This document shows positions 28,099 through 41,774 of a stretch of DNA of 64,000 nt, piece by piece. The position numbers and the translations under genes were made by a program. The notes beneath the pieces were generated by a model. It was given only the letters and a program-made list of their open reading frames with translations, was not told where the DNA came from and made no database searches. The stretch is from Cardinalis cardinalis (taxonomy: Eukaryota; Chordata; Aves; Passeriformes; Cardinalidae): the NCBI GenBank assembly GCA_014549065.1, contig JACDOX010000013.1, positions 2,288,663 through 2,352,662 of the forward strand, given 5' to 3'. Each line of letters starts with the position of its first letter. The stretch's first letter is position 1.

Positions 28099-28950
28099 AA
28101 AACAATGGCAGTTTTATATTAAGCATGCTATAGGTAATTATTGAGCTGAATGTACATGGAGTTTGTCAGCTGCAGAGCTTATCTCTTTATTTTGCTAAGT
28201 TTGGGAATATATTAGTTCAAGCAATNGCCCTGTGCTTTGCCCTTACATTGAAAGCCTTGCTGTGTTGGGGGAGCTGTCTTGTGGAGATGATAAATAAGTC
28301 TCTCTCTCTGAACGCAGAATGGATGTTCATGGGTTTTTTATGCAGGCTCCCATGATCCTTGATCATACTCTTAGCATATTACAGGGTTTATGGAATATGG
28401 TGTCATCCTGGTATAAGACAAAACAAATTTTGGGTGAGAAGATATTGAAATTTGTCCTGANGTGGGCAGTCTGTGGGTGGCAGAGTGCGTGGGGGGAATT
28501 GGGCAGGTTCCTAGGGTGGTTATCACCTCCCATTACCTAGGACTTCACANCTGAACAGATGCTCAACCCTGACAAATTGACCTGACAACTGCTAGAAGGG
28601 TGCCTTGCCTGGCCCAGTGAAAATCAGCAGCGTCCAGCACTGCACTGGGGCCTGGCCTGTGCCAGTTCAGTACTCTCAAGGCACTGTGGCTGAGGCAGGA
28701 ACCCAAACTGCGTTTGAGGACACTATGGCTGAGATAGGGATGGAAATAACAACTGCAGTAGCTGCTGAAGAAGAAGCAGGAAGGGAATCAGGAAAGGAAG
28801 GATCTGATCAAGCCAGTCCTTCAACAAAGAAATTGAAGAAAGTAGTGAGACAATTCAAAGAGAAAGTCAGTAATTATCCAGTCCCTGACTTAATCAGAAT
28901 TCTCTGACTATTTATAGCAGCAAAGCTGGAAATCGCTTGGACAACTACAA
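28099..28950 (+). mobile_element. ERV internal leader remnant
   Basis: The sequence follows directly from the LTR and primer site and is richer in G than its surroundings. It holds two small open frames, 28319-28540 (73 codons, Trp-rich, with hydrophobic stretches and one N) and 28605-28907 (100 codons). Past about 28950 the composition returns to ordinary AT-rich DNA. No gag, protease, pol or env motif is visible, so only a 5' fragment of a provirus seems to remain. The boundary is approximate and the viral assignment rests mainly on position. Confidence 0.55.
28605..28907 (+). pseudogene. Possible ERV leader / pre-gag ORF remnant
   Basis: A 100-codon frame starting ATG CCT GGC in the ERV leader. 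Its N-terminal two thirds are Ala/Glu/Thr-rich and acidic, and its last 30 residues are Lys-rich with a helix-like basic stretch (STKKLKKVVRQFKEKV). There is no zinc knuckle, capsid homology motif or signal peptide. Bird ERVs can carry poorly conserved reading frames between primer site and gag, and this could be one. It could also be an out-of-frame or chance remnant. No function is claimed. Confidence 0.35.
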
Positions 28951-31900
28951 TGTCTCTGTAATTGTCTCATAATCTCACTTGCAAAATGTTAGACTAACCC
29001 AGCTAAATAGTAATTTTTATATCTTATTTTGTTATTCTATCTTACTATCTTCATATATGACATGGCTGCCAGAACAACATGTGAAAATAAATAGCCTCTG
29101 TAAAATGTACCTTCAAATCTTATTATCAAATTTAGAGCAAAATACTACAATGCCTGAGGAGACTGGTATGAAACACAGATTTTAANCTTTTCTTCACTTT
29201 TTTAGTGAACTAAACTTTTATACGCTATTTGCCTGAAGACAGAGATAGGATTGATATCAGTCATTCTCAGATGGGGTGTAATACTTCAAATATCTTCTGC
29301 TGAAATGCTTTTGCATCTTTTGAAGTAATGTTCATCTGATACATATGAACTCTGGACAGCACTGCAGCATCCGATAAGGCCTGTGAAAAGACAGAGAAAT
29401 GCACTACTGCAAAAGTTGCATCTGCGCTGGCATTCTATAAAAAAGGAAGNATGAGAACTCTGCATTGATAATGAGTACAGAACCCCTGAATATCAGCAGT
29501 CAGGACTTAATAAAAATTCAGGGTTTTGTTTTGAGTCCAGTGGAAGCTGGATGACAGAAGAAGTTATGACAGCAGGAAGAGAAGCTGTCAAAGGAGCACC
29601 AATGTGTAATGAGAGAAGACATTTCAGAAAATAGAATATGCCTCCATTTCTGCTTGTCAGGATTCATTGGGGCTGAATAGGTCTGAACTCACTGCTCAAA
29701 ATGGACAGTGCACACTGATGTCTAGTAGCAACCAGCCGTTCTTCAACTGCAAATTCACCTCGGAGTGGAATGCATGCCCAAGCACTTCCAGAGTGCTGTG
29801 TCTGGTTGCATAAGACTCTCCTTAGACTCTCCTTTCATGGTGATNAACATGATTGTCAAGCATTTACCAGCATTACCACTGTGGCACATTTACAATGGAA
29901 AATGTTTANTATTGAAAAACAATTTCTCCCATTTTTATAGCATGTGCTCAAAAAGGAGTTAGTGCTTCCTTTTTTTTGGCTTGCAAAATTGATGTGTCCC
30001 TTGGAGTAAATTCATTATTGGGAAAATATGGAAACACNCAAAGAAATACACAGAACAGTTCCTAAGACTAGACAGCTATAGACTATTACATGTGTCAGGA
30101 AAGTGCCATATGAGTTAAATCTAACGTAAATACAATTTAGTTTTCATTGTGTCTTTCAAGTAGAAATTAAGAAAATACATGTTCTTTTATCTCCATGTTC
30201 CTTTAAGAGACCTGTCTCTGGTGAATCATAGCTAGAGATTNTTGGAAGATGAATGTCTACAAATAAGTGTATATGATGCTTTTTTTCTGCAAGGAAACCT
30301 CCAAGGCTAATTGTTCTAATGTGCTGAATGACATTTTACAGACACACCACAAAGATGCACGTCCTAAATACCCTGATACAAAATACTTCCTTCCCAAATC
30401 TCACATGCAGACTTTAAAATGCTGTTGCCTTACCTAAAAATGTTTACAAAACCTAAAGAGAGATACAGAGTAAAGGTCGTGCTAATTTTATTGTTGACAA
30501 AGCTATAAGGCCTACATTGTGTCTTGTTCTCCACCNCAAGTGAGCAGAGAGCAAGTTCCTCTGCATTAGGTCAGAACTGCACCTGGAGGTCCATGCAATG
30601 CACTGGATCAGCTCTAACCCTGTTAGTTCAGTGCTCNCACACAGACTTACAAAGGCCACTGCAGACCTACATGTGATTTTGCATTTGGCAGCTAAAGGTG
30701 GTACCTCAGCTTGATTAAAAGATATACCGCAATATCATTGAATGCCAGCATAGCCATTTTCCACCCCACAGAAAGAAACAAGACATAGAGGCAGCCCAAA
30801 TAGTCTGGGAACTCCACAGAATTCTCCTTTCTAACAAGAGGAAAAGAAAATGGTAGGCTTATAAACTGCAAAGACTGGGTGAATATTTGGGTAGCCATGT
30901 GCTCTCTTCCATCAGTGATAAATGAACATAAGATGTGGAACTACTTTGTTTGCGGGAGGATTATTTGGGAAACTTTGGATCTGAATCATATTTCAGAATA
31001 AGCAAAAGGGTCCAAGAGAGTGAGCAGTGAATAATAAAGCAGAAGACAGCAAGTTCAGAAAAGAAACAGTTGGAGGTCAGCATCCTAACAAGCCTAAACC
31101 TGCCCAGGAAAATCTCCAACGCTCTTCATGGGCTGGTCCTAGAGCAGGCCAGACACTCCAAAATGAAATGACATGGGGAAGTCTGAATCCCATCCCTCTG
31201 AGAGATTCAGGACTCTGTAATCAGAGGCACATCTGTGACACAGCCCAGCCATATCCTTAGCTCACACNGTCAAGGAAATTGTGAAGTTGTGAGAAAGAGA
31301 CCTCAGAAGATATGCAGAGCAGCAGCAAAAAGGATAAGGAAGCNAAAACTGTCGACACAGGGGTAGTGAGACAGGTTGTTAGCATTTCAAGGAGGAAAGT
31401 TCAAGAGGAAAAATATGAACTTTAGAAGGTACAAAATCTTAAAAGAAAANCCAGGGATTTGAAGAGAAGCAGATCATCACCTCTGAGAAAGCACTCCAGT
31501 GAGTAGTGAAGTCCAGCCTGTAATCACTGCCATCTTGTACTCATGTTAGCCACTAAATAATGATTCTATACTTGTAAGTATATTCTATTTGCAGCCTCTT
31601 TACATATGGTAAGAGGTGCCTGACCTGGAAAATTACAACTGACAAAAAGAATATGAGCAATTAAAAAAAAAAACCCTTAGGATGAGGAGTAGGCAAGATT
31701 GAAAACAAAGTAAATAAAATATGACCATGAATAAGCCATGGATGTGTGCCTACAGCCTATTTAGCAAATGCTACCAAGAGAGAGATTCCTGTGACTCCCT
31801 GCTGTGCATGTTCTCTGCAATGCATGATATTTATTTAAAAATAAGTATGCCCCATCAGGAGGTGGATTTCCAATGAGTACAATAAATACCAAATAAAATC

Positions 31901-32381
31901 AGCATTGCATTTCAGCTTTTCATATACATGAATCTGACATTAGCTATGCCTGCACTGCATTTTCAGATTGACATCCTGGTATCTTATATTGTACTAACTA
32001 GCCTGAATGTTTGTGGAAGTCTAACTTCAGCAGAAAAGAAGGGCCTTTTCTCCAGCAAAAGCTGACAAATTCTGCTTATGTCCATCTACTGAGTACCATG
32101 ATATTGCAGCTGCACTGCAAATAAATCATTTTGCTCAAAGAGGGGACAAAGACTACCAAAAAGAGCCACTTAAATGAAGCATGGAATGTAGCTGAGAATG
32201 CTGCTGATCAACAGAAGGTTAGTAGAAAAGGATTTTGAGACAGAATGCTGGCACACTAGAGGTGGACCCCAAGGAATGAGTGCCACAGTGACACAGAGAG
32301 AGACTCAGGCACCACTTTCTGCCTCAGACCTGTGGCAGAGGAAGGAGTCAGGCTCTCTTCTGAAAAGGGGTGGCATAAAGC

Positions 32382-32421
32382 CTTGGGTTCCAAGAAAAAC
32401 ACTTGGGTTCTAAGAAAAACA
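32382..32421. repeat. 20-bp tandem duplication
   Basis: Two head-to-tail copies of a 20-base unit starting cttgggttc (32382-32401, 32402-32421), differing at one position (c/t). Confidence 0.93.
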
Positions 32422-33812
32422 CTTCATAGAATCATGATGTCAAGAAGAAAATAATAACAATCAACAAATCTCATTATTAAAAGAAACTATACAAGATGAA
32501 GAACAAAGAAAATTCAGAAAAGANTTAGAAAGAGTACTGAAGCCACACGACTTGAAACTTGCCCAGGTGGTAGGATTTCATTTTTNAAAAAACAAACAAC
32601 CAAACCCCAGCATAGCTACTTTGTTTTTAATAGCTGTCCCATTTTCCCTTCACNATTAAGCTACTTGGATTGATTCTGCACAATGATTAGCCACAGTTCT
32701 TTCATTTCCATCTTTGGACCTGGTCTGGTTTCAACAGTGGTCTCCAAATGCTTTCCAGCCAAAGCTTGGATCCAGCTCACCCACCTTGTTATCTTTGAAA
32801 AGTCAGCCCACTCTGGCACTGATTTTCTAAATTTTCACGTTTTTATCTAGTCCTTTCTCTCATCTTGTGGGTTATAACCTGCTGGCCTCTTTAGCTCGTT
32901 GCATAGAATGATGAAATGCTCCGGAAAAAGAAAATTTATTGTTTTTGTGATAATCTGTCTGGCACTTAATACTAAGAAGGAATTTAATTAATAATAACAC
33001 AGTTTTCTCTACTAAAAAACTTATTTGCTGAGGCAAGAGTTTAATTTNGTTTGGCAAGCAGACAGGAAGAAATACAGCAATTTAAATTTGGGTTCTCATT
33101 ACATAAGAAGGTTTTTAGATCAACTATGTTTTATGTTTTTCTATTTTCCATGGTTTTCTGTTATTCTTCACTCACTGTCTCAATTCTTGTTAAGCTGTCA
33201 TTTAGCACTTTTTCCCTCTGGAATGACAGCAGGACATGCTGCTTACACTGGCTAGACAGATGCCTACCCCAGAGAGTGAGTATATCAGCTGCTGGACTGC
33301 ACAGCCTGTACCAACATGCTGTGTATTCTTGACATTAGATCTTTGGCATTAATGTGTGTCAGCGATAAGCTCNTTAGCAAATCAGGTGGTGCAAAAGTTA
33401 TGCAATGAAAATAACAAAGAGCTNATTTTACCCCCTGAAAATAAATTAAGCCTATTTCTGGTTACTGTATAAATTGTTGTCTGGTAATTAAGATAAAAAA
33501 AAATTCTGCAGTGATATTTAAATTGTTAAAATTTTCCTATAAACACAGAATTACTGAAAAATACTATAGTGTAGCCTTATTTTGAACAATATTTAACAGG
33601 TGCCCAATTATTGCCATTGAAGTGCTTAGAGCACCAGCATAAANACAACTTCTGCTGTGGGAGGGGATATTATGTCTTCATAAGCTTTCATGTTTCCAGA
33701 ATCTTAGAGGAACATTTTGCAGGACTTTGAAACTTTGAAAAGATGAAGTTAAGCTGCTTACACCAGCATACAAGTCATCAAGAAGAATAAAGTCTCTTTC
33801 CCAGTGCACAAG

Positions 33813-33870
33813 CTGCAGGGGTGGCTGCAGGGTGGCTGCACCCTGACCTGTTTCATCCTGACCTGTTTCC
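33813..33870. repeat. Two adjacent short direct duplications
   Basis: Copies of ggtggctgcag lie at about 33820-33840. They are followed at once by two copies of cctgacctgttt (about 33842-33868). Two different duplications side by side suggest a slippage- or repair-prone spot. Confidence 0.8.
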
Positions 33871-36800
33871 CTCATAAATGCAGACATTACTATTATGTCA
33901 TTGTGGGTTCTCATTTCCCACTTTCACTCCTGCTAAGTCCATTCAGTGTCAGTATAGCAATATCTTAACCAAGACTTGATATTTCCCAAAGGAAAGGAAG
34001 AAGACAATCTATCCCAAGCCCTTCAAAGGATTGTTTTGATGAAGTGCACATAATTATACAAGATATAAAATAATTTAAAGCAAAAGATTCAATATCACAC
34101 TCAGAGTAACTTTGGATTAGGTGCCATTCCAGAATATGCAGGAACTTTTGTAGATAAATACAATAATATAAAATAAATACAGGTCTCAGCTGATCCACTA
34201 CCAGTTTGATTGAAATCACCACACTTACATAGACATAGGGTTAGATCCATCTGATTCACCATTATAAAAGTTTACAATCAATTATGTTGGACTTGTAAAT
34301 ATTACCATTTATAGAGGGGAAATAGGTTCTTCTGCACTGTGATTCCACCCATCCTAAAGTATGCTTACAAAATAGATCAGAAAACTTGCAAGTNCATCTA
34401 TTTCTCTACTGACTATTGTGGGAGTCAAGGCTGACTACATCAAAAACAGTGAATCCCACCCTGGTGTCTGGACACCTCAGTCAATGGAGAATTATTGAGG
34501 TTAATTTGCATGATGTTTTTTTGCATTTCCACTGAGAGCATATTGCTTCAGGTTTTTTGCTTGCTTATGCCATGGTCAACCAGCACTATCTGTGTGCCAT
34601 GGAAAAACACATTGTCCTATCTTACTGCCAGTTGGAGAACATGTGAATGGAATATCTTCAGACTTCAGACTACACTGTAATGTGAATTTCAAACAGCAAA
34701 GATCTGGCACAGTTCTCATTTCACCTTAGTTGGTTTTCTCCTCCTGAGGTTCAGGTAGGTTGTCAGTCTTCAAATAGGATGAGATCCATTTAAAGAGTAT
34801 GACATTGCAGGTGTCAAAAAAATTGCAGATTCTACTTGAAACCAACATTTTTAATTACGTTTGGCATTCCCATGCATATTGCTGTCACTTCTGTACCACT
34901 GATGGCAATAGGCTAGGGAATGTTCAGCATAATTAAAAGCTTTCCCTTCTAACACATTCTGCGACTTCTGTGTACTTTCAAACCTTAGGAGTCCTGTACT
35001 GAGCAAAGTGGAAGGGAAACTATAGGAGTCCTGACACCTCAAACATCACATAGAAAGTAAGATCCTGCCCAGGTGCTGCCAAAAAGCGTCTGCCAAAACA
35101 AATCATCAGGAAGCAGCTGGTTTTATTCTGTCATCTCGCTACAGAGCCTGAGCTGCCTTCTAGTAGTAGCTGCTTAATTGATCACACTTCTGAAAACAGG
35201 CTTGAAGGAGAAGTAATGACATTGGTGCTGATCTCCANGTTCTTCAGAATAGCACTGTGGCACTCTAGAATGTGGAAAATGCATTTTAGGCTCTCTTCCA
35301 GGTGACAGATTTCAAACTTCTCCAGAAGAAGAAAACAACAATAGGTTAAAATTGCTGATTCCCCTCTTCTGCCAAAGCAAAATCAGTATAAGAAGANGGC
35401 ATCAATAGTCTTGGGATCAAAAGTTGATCAAATAAGAAAGGTGCCAATGCTGTGATTTTGTGATCAGGGCACTCATTTAAGATAGGGTAGGAATGAGTGG
35501 TCCTGCTCCCTATTCCCAGAAAAAGTTGTGCAGCTGACAATCAGGTTGAAAAACTGGCATGATCCAGAGTGAAGAGTGTTGAACTTTTCATCCTCCCTTC
35601 TGAGTTACCTCATTCAGAAGAAAGGAAATCTGCAACAAAGGTTTTCAAGGCTCTTCTAGATCAACTTCAGAAAAAGCTCTCCCAAACATATACATGAAGA
35701 GTTCAAATTCCTTCCTCCACCCTCTTAAAAAGCACACACCATCAANCTCTTACAATTCAATCCTTCTCTCAGAGCAAAGCTTCAGATCCTGAGGATATAC
35801 ATTACAATATATTGTGTCAGGTGCTAACTCTTCCAGCTCCACAGGACACCCAAAGGAGAATTCACTTATGGTTGCTGGAAGTAAATGGTAACATAAGGAC
35901 TATGTCTGATCCCTTCCTGAAGCAATTTATAAGATGATCTGTTGGGGCAAATGGCACAGGGGGATTACTCACAACTTCCTCTTACAATGAATTAGGGAAA
36001 AGGACAAATTGGAATGACAGTGCAACACATGCCTCCTGTCCCATGATGTGACCTCCATGCAGCAAAATTTTAGAGCNTTCTTAACTTCAATATCCCATCC
36101 ATAGCAGTACATCCAGTGTAGAACAACCACACATTTTGCCTGTAATGTTTCTATGACAGGGAGTCAAAGAACACTTGATATCATACTTCCATATTGTCAG
36201 GAAAACTTGGATTTTGGTCTGAAAAACGGTACTAAAAATTAATGAAGGCCTTTCAGAAGATTTAACCATTGGATTGCTAGGCATTTCTAGAGTTTCTCTT
36301 AAATTGATATGTCAAAAAAAAAGTTCCCAATGTGCCACTCATGTGCAATTCTGGGAACATCACATTTTATATTTCCTCTTCAGTCATGGTTATTTTAATA
36401 AATTTTAATGGTTCTGCCACCACTGAACAAGAAGTCCATAATCAGAAAATAATTTATCTCAATTATGAGATAAAAATAAAGAGTACCTGACTTACTGTTG
36501 GCTGTTCACTCTTCCAAAGGAGTTGCACAACAGCAACAAGGACTAGCCTGAAAGTTTACAAAGCAGTGATCCAGAGAGTTAAACAACTGGAACATAATTT
36601 TGAATGAACTTTGCATCCTGTGATTAAAGGCCTCAGACAAAAAAATAAAATGCTTACAGTAAGACATTGTCTGCAAAGTTATGAGTCACAAAAAAAAAAT
36701 AGCCAGTTGTCTGGCAAGACATTTAACAAAGTTACAAAGGAATAATGCAGAACAGTTCATCAGACTGTTTTGTGTAAGTAAGCTTTTAAAAGTCTTGTGC

Positions 36801-39800
36801 ATCATCAAGATAAAATTTAACTATTGTGGACATTTCTAAGTGCGTGGAATACAAATCTCTCCAGCACTTATAAAACCAAGCAGAACTAAGCAGTTTGGTG
36901 CAATAAATGCTGTCATATGTCTGCTATCCTAATAATGTAATGGTTCACATGCTATCACTTAGAAGAGAAATGAGCAAACAAATTTGTTCCTCAATGCTTT
37001 AGAAAGATCTATTTTATAAGCATAAGTGATTCTTATTCACCTTATANCTATATCAACAAATCTAGGCAGATAGTCACAGTCTTTTTGTTTCCTCTGCTTT
37101 GAGAAACAGCTATCATGGCATACTAAGAGTTCTCATTGTTTGTTCACTGGTGCTTTACTGGCTGCTTTAATCTCTTACAGTAAAAGCTCTCCATTTCTAA
37201 AGAACAGTAAGTGGTGGCATTTGTCATCCCAACATCGTATTTGATTGGCTGTTATTTTAGCAGGCAAGTCTTTCTGCAAAGAAAACTGTTTTTTTTTTTT
37301 TTACTGCCTTAACAGCAGACTCTGAAACCCTCACTCAAGACTCTAAAGAGGTTGAGTGGCCACTAACTCCTGAACTAGCTGCTGAGATCCACAAGTCTCT
37401 GCCCAGAGTGGAAATATGGTTATGCACAGTTATGGATGTCACAATCTAAGTATGTGCCAATCTAGTTTCACGTGAAGAATGGCAAACATGGGTATTAAAT
37501 TCCTCCTATGGAAGTTCCCTAGGCTCAGAAAGCAGCAGGCTTCAACTAAGTAAATCAGCAGTATAGAAAATGCTGGTCCAGTATCTGNCATTAATTCAAT
37601 AGCCTGAGGCTGCTTTCCTGAAGCAGAAGAAACATTAACAAAACACAGGATTGCATCTGCAAGGTATTTCAGGCAGCTTCTGTCCTTATTCAGAACATTA
37701 GCATATGACAGAGATTTCATGTGTTTGTGGATTAGACTGGGAACTACAACAGACCTNCAGAAAATGTCCAGCCTTTCTAAATGCTTCCATTCCATGTCTT
37801 TTATGGAATTTATAACGAAATATGTAGTTTATGGGGTAGAGGCACAGCAGCGAGATGAGTTTGTTTTATGCATTTTAAAACTTCATAATTTTTTTTAGGT
37901 TTTGCTTTCAGCTGCATTTGTTTTGTTTACAATGTGAACAATGTTTGAAATCCCTTGACTTAATGCTTTTATGTCTGACACCAACAACTTCATTTAGATA
38001 GTAAAGAACTTAGTCTGATGCAAGTAGTGACAAGCCTGTTGCAAGTAGTAACTACTCTCTGATGAGAAACGCAATTATTTTCAATAACAGAATTTTTAAT
38101 TACATGTATTTCCAATAACAGAATAACTCAAACAAACAATAATCTAGATGTTTATACAAAGTTCTGTGGAGTCTTCCTTTTATTTTGTCTTTTAAAATAA
38201 ATTAATAATGTTTACTTCTAACAGTCAGTTGAAGANCCAAAAAAAACTTCTTCAGTAATGTGAAGCCTTTTACATGTCCATTTTTGAAAAGGAGTAGCCT
38301 TTTCTACCAAAATGGTACATAAATAAAATACCTCAGACACTGCAGAGGTTTTTGACATTCATATCAAATTTTTGGGTTCAAAGACTTTAATCCAAAAATG
38401 AAAAGTAACTGAAGGCTTACTCAGGGTTTGCAGAGAAAGCATGAGAATGTTCAAGAATGAGCAAAATGGTNATTCACTATATAAGAAGAAGAAAGAGCAA
38501 ACCAAGGTTATTAGGGAGGTTATTAAACAAAGTAGAGTGAATGCCTGAGGACAGGCCCTGCACCTTCATAGTGGTCCTGTCTCATTCCCCCCTCCCTTAC
38601 TATTGCCAGTTCCTCTTCCATCAACAAAGACAACATTTTCACCACACGCAGCAATGCTTGCACTCCTTTCTTCNGTTTAAATTTTCTCATCTCTTAAATC
38701 AACCACATCTTCTTGCTTTACTACTGGGATGGGCTAAGCACTTACAATGAGCAGGATATGCCAAAGATCTTGTTTCCTTTAAGACTTAAACACCACTGTT
38801 GCTTCAAGATTCAAAAACATTTTATACTTTCATTGTCAAGCTGTTCTCTAATTTGCAATGCACATGAAACACTCACAGCAGGTTGGCCATCCAGTCAGGT
38901 AGAGACTTTTTCCTTCCTTTTGTAGCAGGAAAGACAACAGATGCCCCTGGTCAGATTCACTTCCCTGATTGTAGAACATGGCCTCATTACAGATGTGTTT
39001 TGGTGTGGCATCTCACTTGCCAGTGTCAGTCCAGGAGGGCAGGAGGACTGTCTGAGGCAAAGCCTCCTCCAGATTTCTTGGTAATGAAAAATATCTTAAA
39101 TGGCCATAAAAAAGCATGTTTAAGCAGCTGGAGGCATACTTTCACTAAGGAGTCAGTTGGAGACTGACATCTAAATCACAGTTTGGAAGGATAGTGAGAT
39201 CATATAGTAGGGCACCTGCTAAAATTAATGTTATGTGTATCAGAGTGACAAACTTATCCCTATTCCCATTTAGGGGCTGAAACCTTGCAACATTAAGGAA
39301 ATCAGGAGATATTATCACCTCTACATTGATTGCATTTAGGAACTTGATCACAGCAGAGATTTGATGTAAGCTCAACAGGGCAGCTGCAAGTCCCTAGATC
39401 ATACTGGCTACCTGTAGTTGTTAAAAAACAATTGTTGTATATCTATTGTCATGCACATTCAACAGGTTCCCCTGGTTTGATATATATTCATGGCCCCACC
39501 TTCCACAAAACAGTTTTACCTACACCATGCCAGCTGCTAGCTCTGCAGTGCCCTACAGTTGTCTCTGCTCCCTAGGCATGGTACTCACAGCCACCTGGGC
39601 TCCTATACCCTGCTTTTGCTCGTGTCCTCCAGCCCCCAGCTCCCTTTCCTACCCTAGATGAGCACTTCTTCCCCAGCTATTCTGCACTGCAACCAGACAG
39701 ACCTGTGCACAGGGTCTTTGACCAGTCAGAGCCCAAACTGAACAAATAACTGTTCAGATCACNTATCAGCCAGCGCAGGCCTTTAAATGGATGTTTGCCA

Positions 39801-39978
39801 GCGTGGGCTTTTATTCTGATGTCATTCCTCTACTCTAGCTCTGCTTTTTATGATATTTTTAAAAGATCTTAATGTCTTCAAGACTTCATTTCAGTAAAAT
39901 TTTGGGGAAATTGGCCAGTCACTTCAAAATATATATGTGGTAGGGGAAATGACTTGCAGAGAGAGACAGAACAATCAC

Positions 39979-39979
<1 letters not shown>

Positions 39980-40034
<55 letters not shown>
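39980..40034. repeat. Pure A55 homopolymer
   Basis: Fifty-five uninterrupted A residues, preceded by acaatcacc and followed by ggaaaag. CR1 does not end in poly(A), so this is not a CR1 tail. No gene-like sequence or flanking direct repeat is visible upstream to mark a processed pseudogene. True length is uncertain because homopolymers are poorly sequenced. Confidence 0.95.
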
Positions 40035-40036
<2 letters not shown>

Positions 40037-41379
40037 AAAAGTCTATTGAGCTATAAGTCTTTTCAATTTTAATGCAGAGGAAAAATCTGCAAAGACTTCA
40101 GAGGCAACAGGTGCCATCTACAGCATTTCATCTTGATCTAAACAGCGTGAAATTGTATATTTGTACCTGTGACTCCTGCCATCTGCCCCTGAGATCAGGC
40201 TGAAGCATTATATGCTGGGACTGCATATTACATTATGAAACGCTACATGCAGCAACCTTCAGTCTCCAGGGGCCACACTTCGGTTATTAAAGATGAAAGT
40301 GGCAACAATCTTCACCATTTTATTNTTGGCATAGAAATTTCTCCCTATGCAAGGGATTAACAGGATTTCTAAAAATTATTTTCTATAGCTGTTATGTATG
40401 TATAATGTCAACTTGGTGGAATAATTTTCTTAAGGAAGAATGGAACTATGNATCAAAACCATGCTGAAAAGACAAATTCAAAAGTAATTTTAGAATTAAT
40501 GCAACTGCCNTTTATGCTGGGTGGGTAAATAATAACCTTTCCAAGAAGACTGCCTTGGGAATATATTAAAATATGCAGCTGGCATCTCAGTGCTTCCTCC
40601 TCCACATTTGAGCCAAGAAACTATCTGTGCCCCTTAGCCAACTCATCATGCATATCTGAGAAAGTGTCTTTCTTCCTTCTGAAATTTGAAAGCAAGATTA
40701 CAAATATGAACGTGCTGCTTTTTTATTGACATTCCATTTCTATTAAATACTGTCTGCAAATATTAGTGGGAGAGAAGTTCTTCCACTGGTAGGGAATTGA
40801 ACAACTAAGATCCTCACTTTGTCCAAACTCCCTCAGGCTCNTCACAGAATCACAGACCCATTGAGGCTGTGCAGGAGCTCAATGCTCTGTGCTTAATACT
40901 CATTAGCAGCAGGATGTATCAGCTCTGGAGAAGCCGGTAAGGTAGCAGAGCTGCATGGTTCTGCTCTCCAGGCTGGCACAGATGGCTCCACAAACCGTGC
41001 TTTGTGCTGCACAGAACCCCAGTCAACAGGAGAGGGAAAAACAGTNCTCTTTGGAAATTGGTTACAAGTCAGAAATCCAGCCTTTCTTAATGCAGAAAAG
41101 TGTACCATTCACACTGCTGTATGCAGGCAAAATGCAGGACAGTCTTTTCTATGGGGACTTGACAGATGTCACAAAAGTGCAAATGGGGATTGGCCTTAAT
41201 AGTCCTGCAAACTGCCACAGAATTTATAAAGCGAAATCTAGACCGAAANGAACACAACTTACCGGTTCCATGGGATTTCAACGTTTCAAAGATACCAACA
41301 CAGCTATAAGTATACTCTAATTTGCACTTTCTCTAATTGTTTCAATTTTTTCTTCCCCATCTGTCACCATCACATTTTC
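40035..41379. other. AT-rich stretch, possible tiny CR1 tip
   Basis: Mostly unassigned. At 40842-40890 a short 'tcacagaatcacagacccatt' like stretch resembles the antisense CR1 3' tip, but it is too short and diverged to call with confidence. A 121-codon frame at 40955-41320 plus contains Ns and no known domain. Confidence 0.4.
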
Positions 41380-41774
41380 TGAAAAATCTCTTTGCCCAGG
41401 ATTCTTCTCCTGGGAAGATGAGAAGCCTCAGAGAAAAATGAAAACAATAATTATCTGATTTGCTTCTCCTATGTTTTGCTGCTTTGCAATGTGATTTGGA
41501 CATTGTTTACCAACAGGTGGTTGTTAGATTGGTTTCATGGGAATTGTTTTGACTTAATGACCAATCACAGTCAAGCTGTGTCAGGACTCTGGAAGGAGTC
41601 ATGAGTTTTTCATTAGTATGTTTTAGCCTTCTGTCTGTATCCTTTCTGTATTCTTTAGTATAGTTTAGTTTAGTATTCTTTAATATAATATCGTAAATAA
41701 TAAATTAGCTTTCTAAGAACATGGAGTCAGATTCTCAATTCCTCCTCNATCCGAGGAACCCAGAAAATACCACA
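41380..41774 (+). mobile_element. ERV LTR (about 395 bp), probably solo
   Basis: It begins tgaaaaatctc and ends aaataccaca, so it has TG...CA ends. Inside are a cttctcctggg / gagaagcctcag hairpin-like start, the stretch gaccaatcacagtcaagc, an AT-rich TAGTATAGTTTAG tract and AATAAA at 41699-41704. I recall LTRs of this pattern from songbird ERVs. Flanking 5-mers (ttttc, cttac) agree at only 3 of 5 positions, so the target-site duplication is unproven. No internal viral sequence adjoins either side. Confidence 0.75.
41699..41704 (+). promoter_or_regulatory. LTR polyadenylation signal AATAAA
   Basis: AATAAA lies 70 bases before the LTR 3' end, in the place expected for the R region. Confidence 0.7.

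Larger units (their letters stand above)
28951..39979. other. Long AT-rich stretch, no recognised gene
   Basis: About 11 kb with no recognised exon or transposon. Small duplications occur at 32382-32421 and 33813-33870, and there is a T14 run at 37289-37302. Frames reach 118 codons (37439-37795 minus, with internal Ns) but carry no recognisable domain. Confidence 0.5.

Noticed and set aside
32424..32445. CR1 tip (catagaatcatgatg)
   Set aside because: About 15 bases only, with no adjoining CR1 sequence on either side.
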